From Nitrososphaerales archaeon (GTDB taxonomy: Archaea > Thermoproteota > Nitrososphaeria > Nitrososphaerales > CADDZS01): 7,541 bases of DNA. Both the position numbers and the translations under genes were made by a program. The stretch is taken from positions 1 through 7,541 of the forward strand of contig JASHXQ010000024.1 in the NCBI GenBank assembly GCA_030043455.1, written 5' to 3'. This document shows, in pieces, positions 1-4,965 of this stretch (its first letter is position 1; the number at the start of each line of letters is the position of its first letter). A model generated the notes under the pieces. That model made no database searches. It saw only the letters and a program-made list of their open reading frames with translations, and was not told the DNA's origin.

Positions 1-61
1 TGATAAAAATTTCAAGCAGCCTAGCGGGGTGGGGAAGCCAGGTTATCCCGGCGGGCTCATA

Positions 62-118
62 ATGTCGCCTTTTCTTTTTCCAGACAAGATGGGGATAGAA
101 TGGGAATTGTCATGAGAT
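62..118 (+). other. tRNA intron 1, canonical position 37/38
   Basis: This 57-nt intron lies after A37 in the anticodon loop. The bulge-helix-bulge can be read directly: exon bases 56-59 (CTCA) pair with intron bases 113-116 (TGAG). The 5' bulge is T60-A61^A62 and the 3' bulge is A117-T118^A119. The inner helix is weak (63-64 with 111-112, then a mismatch and a C-G pair). Archaeal tRNA splicing endonuclease would cut both bulges and the exons would be ligated by RtcB. The intron holds a pyrimidine tract (68-82) with T4 and T5 runs. I found no convincing box C/D motifs in it. Confidence 0.92.
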
Positions 119-140
119 ACCCGCAGAGCGGTGGTTCAAA

Positions 141-173
141 ATAACTGCAGGGAATTCCTTGCGTTAGTGAGAC
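141..173 (+). other. tRNA intron 2, noncanonical position 59/60 (T loop)
   Basis: This 33-nt insertion interrupts the T loop. Removing it restores a normal 7-base loop TTCAAAT (135-140 plus 174). The splice motif is a relaxed bulge-helix-bulge: exon 135-138 (TTCA) pairs with intron 168-171 (TGAG) with one U-G wobble. The 5' bulge is A139-A140^A141 and the 3' bulge is A172-C173^T174. The intron folds into a hairpin: 142-145 (TAAC) with 163-166 (GTTA), then 147-152 with 157-161 and its neighbours, closing on an AATT loop. T146 is bulged, and G167 is an unpaired extra base beside the central helix. Introns at this site are known in Crenarchaeota and Thaumarchaeota. Confidence 0.88.
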
Positions 174-206
174 TCCACCCCCCGCTACTGTAATTCATTG
201 CTAATT

Positions 207-1019
207 CTATTCTTGGACGCGGGGAGCTAAATAGAAACGGATGTAACCGTTGCTATTTTCGCCGAGCTTGAAGTCCATCCGAAGGGGCATCTTGCTGGAG
301 TACTCAAAGTTGATAGTATCTGACGCTGTACCTGCAGATTTGGTGATCTTCAGAAGGTATTCAATGCTATAGTTGGATTTGCTCTCCTTGTTCGTCACGA
401 GGCTGACCAGATCTCCCTTTCCGCCCTCTGCGACTTCCAGGACGACATTGGCTTTCCCAGTATCGCCCTTTCCTGCGAAGGTAACTTTGTTGGTTCCGGA
501 CTCGATGGAAATGTAATTCGAGATGGCAGAAACATCATTCAAAATTCGATCGAAAGCCGGCTCGGTAGTGACGAACTTGGAATCATATGTTAGCTTCGGA
601 AGCGGCGTATTGCTCTGACTAGATTCTATGAGATGTAACTCAAATTCTCTCTTGTAGCCGTTGCTCAGCTTCACATTCAAGGACTCGGTACCAGCTCTGG
701 AGATCTCCACCGAATCCTTGTTTTCGGCTCTGCGGATAAGCTTGGAGAAGTCTTCCATCCGGACTGTGAAACGATCGGGTTTTTCACAAGTGAATTTTTG
801 AAAGTCTGCACTAGGCCAAAACAGGTCGATGAGGGCTACGTGAGAAGGGTCCATGGCCCGAAAGGTAATTCCGTCTTGGTTGACATCGAAGGTCGCTTCC
901 TCCACGAGGGTCTGGATTGCGGAGGTAACAGCTTTCCACTGACTCGGCGATTGGGTTCGGGCGACGAATCCCGCGGAAGCTGATTTTGGGGGTGCTTCTA
1001 CTTCTTCTTGTGCTGGCAT
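207..1019 (-). CDS. pcn: PCNA, DNA polymerase sliding clamp
   Basis: A ring-forming processivity clamp that tethers DNA polymerase, FEN1, ligase and other PIP-box proteins to DNA. The 270-residue product shows family landmarks in order: the N-terminal strand region with DG-ITFRAMDPSHVALID (49-65), the interdomain connector with TPLP and downstream residues (138-148), YSIEYL (217-222), MPLRMDF (244-250) and the C-terminal APRVQE that helps bind PIP peptides. Family members usually have about 245-250 residues. The excess is a roughly 17-residue N-terminal tail rich in Glu, Pro, Ala and Ser before the first strand (GFVART). No internal ATG, GTG or TTG removes the tail at the expected place, so ATG at 1019 is kept. 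A TATA-like box (1057-1066) would start transcription about 16 nt before it. It is the last gene of the minus-strand information cluster and converges on the initiator tRNA. Confidence 0.96.
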   Translation of the reverse strand: MPAQEEVEAPPKSASAGFVARTQSPSQWKAVTSAIQTLVEEATFDVNQDGITFRAMDPSHVALIDLFWPSADFQKFTCEKPDRFTVRMEDFSKLIRRAENKDSVEISRAGTESLNVKLSNGYKREFELHLIESSQSNTPLPKLTYDSKFVTTEPAFDRILNDVSAISNYISIESGTNKVTFAGKGDTGKANVVLEVAEGGKGDLVSLVTNKESKSNYSIEYLLKITKSAGTASDTINFEYSSKMPLRMDFKLGENSNGYIRFYLAPRVQE

Positions 1020-1045
1020 TTCTTTCTATCTTATCCGGGAAACAG

Positions 1046-1052
1046 AAAAAAT
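1046..1052 (-). terminator. possible T-run terminator after tfs
   Basis: The minus strand reads AAATTTTTTCTG about 25-30 nt after the tfs stop. A run of six T is sufficient for archaeal RNA polymerase termination without a hairpin. It would fall inside the predicted pcn promoter region, so it would end upstream transcripts before pcn starts. No experimental support is visible. Confidence 0.3.
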
Positions 1053-1056
1053 TTCC

Positions 1057-1066
1057 CTAAAAATAG
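1057..1066 (-). promoter_or_regulatory. putative TATA box of pcn
   Basis: The minus strand reads CTATTTTTAG, centred about 42 nt before the pcn ATG. Archaeal transcription starts about 26 nt downstream of the TATA centre, giving a start near 1035 and a leader of about 16 nt that contains the purine-rich AGATAGAAAGA. The box lies just after the tfs stop, so pcn may be transcribed separately from tfs. Confidence 0.45.
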
Positions 1067-1076
1067 TTTTTCTGAC

Positions 1077-1412
1077 TCAGCTGTACTGACGCCACGTATG
1101 TCCGCATTTCTCGCAGCGAAAGAATTGAGTAGGAGGCTCATCTCCACTTCGGGTCTGCAAAAACCACCAAAAGGCCACATTATGTCCACACTTCGGACAA
1201 TCCACGTTCGTAGTGGGCATGGTCTTGATTTTGTCTTCCTTCTCACCCAACACCTTTATTGTCGAACCAGACGCATCGATCTCCACCACTTCTGGAGTAG
1301 CAATATTCGGCCCCGCCTCCTGCGAATAGCCGCATTTATCGCAGGTTAGCTTGGGGCTATCTTTTTGCGGTTTGTACTTCAATCGAGTACCGCACTTTGG
1401 ACAAAATTTCAT
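1077..1412 (-). CDS. tfs: transcription factor S (TFIIS/RPB9-like transcript cleavage factor)
   Basis: TFS enters the RNA polymerase funnel and stimulates cleavage of backtracked RNA, rescuing stalled complexes and helping proofreading. The 111-residue protein has the full two-zinc-ribbon layout. The N-terminal ribbon uses C4, C7, C24 and C27. The C-terminal ribbon uses C72, C75, C100 and C103. The cleavage-essential acidic pair D91-E92 sits in RSGDEPPT, followed by FFRCEKCGHTWR. Presence of the acidic pair points to an active TFS rather than an inhibitory paralogue. The length is normal (about 105-115). ATG at 1412 puts the first zinc knuckle at residue 4, as in the family. A purine-rich AAGGGAATAAG precedes it and could aid initiation. 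It lies between rpoL (106 nt upstream) and pcn, the expected archaeal neighbourhood. Confidence 0.96.
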   Translation of the reverse strand: MKFCPKCGTRLKYKPQKDSPKLTCDKCGYSQEAGPNIATPEVVEIDASGSTIKVLGEKEDKIKTMPTTNVDCPKCGHNVAFWWFLQTRSGDEPPTQFFRCEKCGHTWRQYS

Positions 1413-1449
1413 TGCTTATTCCCTTATTGGGCAACCAACGCCCGACTTC

Positions 1450-1462
1450 GCCATCGCATGGC
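1450..1462. repeat. short perfect hairpin in the rpoL-tfs spacer
   Basis: GCCAT and ATGGC flank a CGC spacer, giving a 5-bp stem with a 3-base loop. It lies 38 nt before the tfs start. A second hairpin is nearby at 1490-1506. The stem is short and could be chance, or could be an RNA element of the tfs leader. Confidence 0.3.
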
Positions 1463-1489
1463 AAAATCTTCTTGTCAGAGTCTTCCAAG

Positions 1490-1506
1490 GGTCCTGTTTA
1501 GGGACC
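1490..1506. repeat. hairpin just after rpoL
   Basis: GGTCC (1490-1494) and GGACC (1502-1506) form a 5-bp stem with a 7-base loop, starting 13 nt past the rpoL stop. No T-run follows it on the minus strand, so it is not an obvious terminator. It could be a 3'-end stabiliser or a processing site between rpoL and tfs. Confidence 0.3.
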
Positions 1507-1518
1507 ACTCTCGGATTT

Positions 1519-1899
1519 TCAGGAAGTCCCTTCGTTTTTTGGCCCTTCCGGAGAGATTACTTCTGCAGGACTACTGGACTCGACACGTCCGACTTCTTCG
1601 GGGGGTGGAACACCGGGTGGAGCGAGCGGAAAAATCTCCCTCGCTATTTTCAACAAGTCTGCTACTTTTTCTTGGGATAATTGAAGCGCTTCCTCGATCA
1701 CCTTCGTGGGCTTGCTAGTGTCCGTACTTACCTCAATCATGAGCGTTTTGATCAAGGGGTGAGGAGGAGGGACTCCAGCGAACTTGACATGTTTCACGTT
1801 CATCAGCTCCTTGTGAACAATATCAGCTATACTATAATCTTCCTTGTCGATTACGACTTGGAGGGCCCCATCTGCCACTGAATTTAATTTAAGATTCAA
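1519..1899 (-). CDS. rpoL: DNA-directed RNA polymerase subunit L (Rpo11), with C-terminal extension
   Basis: Rpo11 pairs with Rpo3 to form the assembly platform of archaeal RNA polymerase, equivalent to the second bacterial alpha. From the chosen TTG the product has 126 residues. Residues 1-90 hold the family fold, with DYSIADIVHKEL (21-32), the VKFAG-x3-PHPL segment (38-49) and an amphipathic C-terminal helix (66-90). The last 36 residues form a Pro/Glu/Ser-rich tail absent from the usual 90-100-residue subunit. An in-frame ATG at 2022 would add 41 residues with no counterpart in the family and overlap csl4 by 56 nt. TTG at 1899 places the first strand where the family begins, and a TATAAA lies about 35 nt upstream. 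GTG or ATG alternatives near this point are absent. Family assignment is firm; the start is inferred. Confidence 0.87.
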   Translation of the reverse strand: MNLKLNSVADGALQVVIDKEDYSIADIVHKELMNVKHVKFAGVPPPHPLIKTLMIEVSTDTSKPTKVIEEALQLSQEKVADLLKIAREIFPLAPPGVPPPEEVGRVESSSPAEVISPEGPKNEGTS

Positions 1900-1930
1900 G
1901 GATAAGCTTAGGCCTCTCGGGGTTTTGCCC

Positions 1931-1937
1931 TTTATAC
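1931..1937 (-). promoter_or_regulatory. putative internal TATA box of rpoL
   Basis: The minus strand reads GTATAAA, centred 35 nt before the proposed TTG start of rpoL. Transcription would begin near 1908, giving a leader of about 9 nt. It falls in the 67-nt csl4-rpoL spacer, and it favours the TTG start over the ATG at 2022, which lies upstream of the box. Confidence 0.45.
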
Positions 1938-1966
1938 CTTTTCTTTCAAATCTCGTCCGGATTAGA

Positions 1967-2566
1967 TCAGCTTGTCTGCCGGCGAGACGACTTGATGAAA
2001 TCTTCTGAGAGAATTCTTTCATCTACAAATCCGCATTCCTTGCACTTTACCCGATCTCGGCCAAGAGCCATAACATTCCCGCCGCAATTGCTACAAACCG
2101 TTTCAATTACTCCAGCTTTGGGATCGTCCAGCGAAAGATGATAGATGGAATTCTTTGTGCTGATGACCTTTGCCCTAATAATGTCGCCAGCTTTGAGAGG
2201 ACTGGAGGTTCTCCTTCTCCGATCCTCGCGCATAGAAAGCATTCCGCTTAGCTCTTTGTCGCTTTGTTCACCGTTTACGGCAATAATTGTAACCTGAGCC
2301 ATAGATGGCTGGGAGCTGTCAACATGACCAATGATCAAGTCCCCAGTTTTGGGCAGCTCTCTGTCAGCACTCTTCATTGCTTTTACGTTGATGACCCTGT
2401 TTGACATGTCGGGCACTACATCACCCACGACCGTGGAGACAATTTCATCTCCCATGGTCGCTGAACCACTTCCCGGCACAAACTCCTCAATCGTAGCAAG
2501 TCGATCTCCTGGAACGACCAACCGATCACCCTTCGATCTTTCTGTCTTGGTTTCTATATTATTCAT
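1967..2566 (-). CDS. csl4: exosome RNA-binding subunit Csl4
   Basis: Csl4 forms part of the RNA-binding cap of the archaeal exosome, on top of the Rrp41-Rrp42 hexamer, and recruits RNA and DnaG. The 199-residue product has the three expected parts. The N-terminal domain (about 13-60) includes VVPGDRLATIEEFVPGSGS. A central S1 RNA-binding domain spans about 72-148, with TGDLIIGHV, GMLSMRE and GDIIRAKVIS. The C-terminal zinc ribbon has C158, C161, C175 and C178. ATG at 2566 is preferred over an in-frame TTG at 2581: it is preceded by GGGGGATTTT and begins 18 nt after the dph2 stop, which suggests co-transcription with dph2. A proposed internal rpoL promoter lies just past the gene's end. Confidence 0.95.
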   Translation of the reverse strand: MNNIETKTERSKGDRLVVPGDRLATIEEFVPGSGSATMGDEIVSTVVGDVVPDMSNRVINVKAMKSADRELPKTGDLIIGHVDSSQPSMAQVTIIAVNGEQSDKELSGMLSMREDRRRRTSSPLKAGDIIRAKVISTKNSIYHLSLDDPKAGVIETVCSNCGGNVMALGRDRVKCKECGFVDERILSEDFIKSSRRQTS

Positions 2567-2584
2567 GATAAAATCCCCCAAACA

Positions 2585-3598
2585 TCACAGCCAATGTTTT
2601 GTTTGAAACAGCTCCATGCTCACTTCCTTCCCCGACAGTAGCTTTAACAACGCATCGGTCTGCGGGACGCTTAGTACAGGCTTTCCAAAGTTGTATCCAT
2701 CCACACTTATCCGGGGGCATCCTGTTTGCACAAAGGCTTCGATGTCTGTCATCGCATTAATTCTGTCAGAAGTAATCTCTCTGAGGGCAATGAGCTGAAC
2801 GTTCTTTCCGTGAATTTCGAGTTCCTTCTTCAATCTCAAGGATTGGTCGGGCATAATTTGTCCTTCTTTCAGTCCAATGATGACACCGAAATTGGAGGCT
2901 TCCCTCGCTTTATACACGGAAAGGACCGCTTTTTTTAGGCGCTCTTCCGCCAGTTCGCTCACATCGACTACCTCGTTTTGATAGGGATCCAGCATGAACG
3001 TTGGTTTTCCGGAAGAGAGACACAAGCCCAATGCATGAAACAAACTCGGGCCCAAAAGAAGCATAACATCCACCTTATCCCTGATATTGAAAGCTGGGTA
3101 GAACTCGCAGCCAAAAATCTGACCATCATGCAGTTGGCCCATTCCCTTTCCGACCAGTGCAGCGATTCCATTTTCTTCCAGAGTTTGGACGACGACAGTA
3201 AGTTCTTTCAAATGCTGGGCAAAGGTAGCTATGCCGACGGTACGCGTTCCTTTTTTCTTCAAAAATTCGGCAGTCTTCCGTGCTACGTTGGCAAACGAAA
3301 CGTCATCCACGGCGTCTATGGAGTAGGTGATCCTGCCAAATTTCTTAACCGTAACATTGTGACCTACATGAAACGCAAGGTCGGCTCCCAATCGTTGTGC
3401 ATCTACGTCCACGGTGTCGCAAGACCCATAAGTTGGATCTGCGATTACGATAGTCTGCACTTCGTAATTTTTTTCCAGATTTTGCGCCACTGATCTGGTT
3501 TCTCGAAGCAACCCGTCAGGCGCGTTGAAAACGACACGCTTGGGGTGATTCTCCCTCACGAGTTTTTCTATAGCCATTGTATCGATCTTGATGGTCAT
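2585..3598 (-). CDS. dph2: diphthamide synthase Dph2, 2-(3-amino-3-carboxypropyl)histidine synthase
   Basis: Dph2 performs the first step of diphthamide synthesis. A [4Fe-4S] cluster cleaves S-adenosylmethionine in a non-classical radical reaction and moves the 3-amino-3-carboxypropyl group to a histidine of elongation factor 2. All three cluster cysteines are visible at their family contexts: C60 (DPTYGSCD), C164 (GQIFGCEF) and C294 (QTGCPRISVD). The family N-terminus is also present (VVFNAPDGLL, 22-31). Length (337) fits archaeal Dph2. ATG at 3598 is the first start; an ATG at codon 8 (3577) is possible, because a TATA-like ATTTAGAG at 3612-3619 would start transcripts near 3590. It leads the cluster with csl4 18 nt behind it. 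Confidence 0.96.
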   Translation of the reverse strand: MTIKIDTMAIEKLVRENHPKRVVFNAPDGLLRETRSVAQNLEKNYEVQTIVIADPTYGSCDTVDVDAQRLGADLAFHVGHNVTVKKFGRITYSIDAVDDVSFANVARKTAEFLKKKGTRTVGIATFAQHLKELTVVVQTLEENGIAALVGKGMGQLHDGQIFGCEFYPAFNIRDKVDVMLLLGPSLFHALGLCLSSGKPTFMLDPYQNEVVDVSELAEERLKKAVLSVYKAREASNFGVIIGLKEGQIMPDQSLRLKKELEIHGKNVQLIALREITSDRINAMTDIEAFVQTGCPRISVDGYNFGKPVLSVPQTDALLKLLSGKEVSMELFQTKHWL

Positions 3599-3648
3599 AT
3601 CTTATCTCATACTCTAAATCTAGCAAGTAACAGAAAACAATCACAAGT

Positions 3649-3655
3649 AAAAATG
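3649..3655 (-). terminator. possible T-run terminator after L10e
   Basis: The minus strand reads CATTTTTACTTGTG about 50 nt beyond the L10e stop, in the 104-nt spacer before dph2. A T5 run followed by further T-rich sequence is compatible with archaeal intrinsic termination. Apart from a weak TATA-like site (3612-3619), nothing else is recognisable in this spacer. Confidence 0.3.
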
Positions 3656-3702
3656 TAGACGTAGGGAAATCGTCCACCCAGAAAGGGCAGAGCGAGTTCC
3701 CT

Positions 3703-4227
3703 TCAGACGGTGGTTGGTGCCAGTTGCTGTTCTGTTTTCAGAGGTTCGATCACAATGTGCGTTGGCATTGGGAGCTTCGTAGAAGCGCTCCTCATGGCCT
3801 CACGCGCCCTTTCGAGATTCTCCTTTTTCACAGAGAGTTCAAGAATGACCGAACTTGGCATCACCCGTGCAGCCAAGCCGACAGGTTTCCCCCAAGCCTT
3901 TCGCATTCCCTCTTGCAATCGGTCAGCGCCTGCGGTCGCGATCATTTTGTTCTCTCGCAGAATGACGTGTGGGTACACTTTCACCCTTAGAAAGTAGGCC
4001 GTCTCCCCGATAGGTACTAGCTTCTTGTTAGCGGCAACCCTAGCGGCCTCGAGCGAGTTGTGTCTTATCTGGACCTTTTCCGTGCTGACTAATTTCAACA
4101 AATAATCGTAATCAGGACTGGCCTGTCCCGTGCTAAATCGAGCAATCTTGGAATTGGGAGCCCCTGGAGCGTAAATTTTGCTTGTGAGAGGCATCCCACT
4201 AGTCAAACGATAATTTTTTCCGTGCAA
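3703..4227 (-). CDS. rpl10e: large-subunit ribosomal protein L10e (uL16 family)
   Basis: A structural protein of the large ribosomal subunit near the A site and the peptidyl-transferase centre, the counterpart of bacterial L16. Recognisable segments are the N-terminal KNYRLTSGMP, PNSKIARFSTGQ, the basic VQIRHNSLEAARVAANK, FLRVKVYPHVILRENK, AGADRLQEGMRKAWGKPVGLAARV and the C-terminal REAMRSASTKLPMPTHIVIE. From TTG at 4227 the protein has 174 residues, the usual size. An in-frame ATG 33 nt upstream would add MESCRLFANFA, which the family lacks, and it lies only a few bases from a TATA-like TTAAGTAG (4262-4269) that would start transcription near 4240, after that ATG. The TTG start is therefore inferred with moderate confidence. 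The gene follows the ribbon-helix-helix gene. Confidence 0.94.
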   Translation of the reverse strand: MHGKNYRLTSGMPLTSKIYAPGAPNSKIARFSTGQASPDYDYLLKLVSTEKVQIRHNSLEAARVAANKKLVPIGETAYFLRVKVYPHVILRENKMIATAGADRLQEGMRKAWGKPVGLAARVMPSSVILELSVKKENLERAREAMRSASTKLPMPTHIVIEPLKTEQQLAPTTV

Positions 4228-4261
4228 GGCAAAGTTCGCAAAGAGCCTACACGACTCCATA

Positions 4262-4269
4262 CTACTTAA
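4262..4269 (-). promoter_or_regulatory. putative TATA box of rpl10e
   Basis: The minus strand reads TTAAGTAG, centred about 38 nt before the proposed TTG start, in the spacer after the ribbon-helix-helix gene. The implied transcription start is near 4240, with a leader of about 13 nt. No clear Shine-Dalgarno site is visible in that leader. Confidence 0.35.
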
Positions 4270-4278
4270 CTTTACCCG

Positions 4279-4857
4279 TCAGGAAGTCGATTCGATCCCG
4301 GGTGGAGATTGTGGCTTGGGCTGGAGTGGGTTCTGGATGGTCATCAAAACCATGCTGTCTGTCACAGTGAACCTGGGCACCACCGAAGCGTTCGTCTCAA
4401 ACATACTTGACAACATAGATTCCAGCGCTACCGACCACTTGCTTCCATAATTGTGCCTCAGCGTAATAACGACCTCATTCTCCCCAGGGGTGCTGTGATA
4501 GTTTGCCCACCGCATATAGTCGCAGATAACAGTCTCCACAAATTTGACACAGGTCTTCAAATCGTTTTTCTGCCCTGTGAAAAGGAGCAGATCCTTTGGA
4601 AATCGTTTCCCGCTCTCGGAAGCAAGAGTCTTCAAAGTGTCGTCATCGAGTGTGTTTATTGCCCGAATAAAGTCATGGACGGAAAGAGTGAGCGTCCCAA
4701 AATCCTGCAGGAACCGATCAAAGTTTACCCACTTTCTCAAAATTTGATTCGTCAGGCTATTGACACTCGTGCCACGCCTCGCACTCTCAATTTCAAGGGA
4801 CTCCAGAACATCGGCGTCCAACCTGAACGATTTAGTTTGTGTGGGATTCTTTTCCAA
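4279..4857 (-). CDS. ribbon-helix-helix domain protein, unknown function
   Basis: The first 45 residues match an Arc/MetJ-type ribbon-helix-helix DNA-binding domain: a strand (8-13, TKSFRLD), helix A (14-28), a GTSVN turn (29-33) and helix B (33-45). Proteins of this fold dimerise and bind operator repeats through the strand. The remaining 148 residues are not a domain I can name. The best landmarks are FPKDLLLF (86-93), a HNYGSKWSVALESML segment near 134-148 and FTVTDSMVLMTI near 163-174. I recall similar long ribbon-helix-helix proteins in Thaumarchaeota, but cannot verify it. The tail is Pro/Ser-rich. There is no upstream ATG before an in-frame stop, so the start is TTG at 4857, about 29 nt from a CTTAAATA box, consistent with a nearly leaderless mRNA. 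It is divergent from the THUMP methyltransferase; an inverted repeat between them could be a target. Confidence 0.8.
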   Translation of the reverse strand: MEKNPTQTKSFRLDADVLESLEIESARRGTSVNSLTNQILRKWVNFDRFLQDFGTLTLSVHDFIRAINTLDDDTLKTLASESGKRFPKDLLLFTGQKNDLKTCVKFVETVICDYMRWANYHSTPGENEVVITLRHNYGSKWSVALESMLSSMFETNASVVPRFTVTDSMVLMTIQNPLQPKPQSPPGIESTS

Positions 4858-4882
4858 TTCGGTTGCGTACCCATCTGATCAC

Positions 4883-4890
4883 TATTTAAG
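4883..4890 (-). promoter_or_regulatory. TATA box of the ribbon-helix-helix gene
   Basis: The minus strand reads CTTAAATA, a good match to the archaeal TATA consensus. Its centre is about 29 nt before the TTG start at 4857, so the transcript would begin within a few bases of the start codon. Confidence 0.6.
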
Positions 4891-4919
4891 TCAAGATGGA
4901 TTTCTCGTAGCAAACCTTT

Positions 4920-4934
4920 CGAAAATTATTTTCG
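4920..4934. promoter_or_regulatory. inverted repeat in divergent promoter region, possible operator or TATA region
   Basis: CGAAAA (4920-4925) and TTTTCG (4929-4934) form perfect 6-bp arms around TTA. On the plus strand the AT-rich core could act as the TATA element of the methyltransferase gene, with transcription starting near 4953 and a 13-nt leader. A palindrome overlapping a promoter beside a ribbon-helix-helix gene is a reasonable operator candidate, but binding is pure inference. Confidence 0.4.
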
Positions 4935-4965
4935 TGAATCACTTATTTCGGAGAAAAAAATTCGT

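Larger units (their letters stand above)
23..187 (+). tRNA. initiator tRNA-Met (CAU) with two introns
   Basis: Three exons (23-61, 119-140, 174-187) join into a 75-nt cloverleaf. The acceptor stem pairs 23-29 (AGCGGGG) with 180-186 (CCCCGCT), with discriminator A187 and no encoded CCA. The D stem pairs 32-35 with 46-49. The anticodon stem pairs 51-55 (GCGGG) with 120-124 (CCCGC), with anticodon CAT at 58-60. The T stem pairs 130-134 (GGTGG) with 175-179 (CCACC). Invariant bases are in place: T8, A14, G18-G19, A21, T33, T54-T55-C56, A58 and a G15-C48 pair. The A1-U72 pair and three stacked G-C pairs at the base of the anticodon loop are archaeal initiator hallmarks, so this is the start tRNA rather than elongator Met or the CAU-type Ile tRNA. 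The gene converges on pcn, with 19 nt between them. Its promoter would lie mostly left of the window. Confidence 0.95.

Noticed and set aside
151..158. GGAATTCC palindrome as a protein-binding site
   Set aside because: It is the apical part of the T-loop intron hairpin (GG-AATT-CC), which explains the symmetry.
798..983. Plus-strand reading frame inside pcn
   Set aside because: It is antisense to a clear PCNA coding region, has no recognisable domain and its composition follows the opposing gene.
1413..1518. Box C/D small RNA in the rpoL-tfs spacer
   Set aside because: A CTGA is present on the minus strand, but no proper RTGATGA box pairs with it at a sensible distance.
2978..3493. 171-codon plus-strand reading frame inside dph2
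   Set aside because: It mirrors the conserved Dph2 sequence on the other strand, with no domain of its own and no promoter; a shadow frame.
3599..3702. Small RNA gene in the L10e-dph2 spacer
   Set aside because: No box C/D, tRNA fold or stable hairpin could be seen; only a T run and weak TATA-like sites.
4228..4260. ATG-started N-terminal extension of L10e
   Set aside because: The 11 extra residues have no family counterpart, and the TATA-like box would start transcription after this ATG.
4453..4878. 141-codon plus-strand reading frame over the ribbon-helix-helix gene
   Set aside because: The minus-strand frame has a convincing DNA-binding domain and a TATA box at the right distance; this one has neither.
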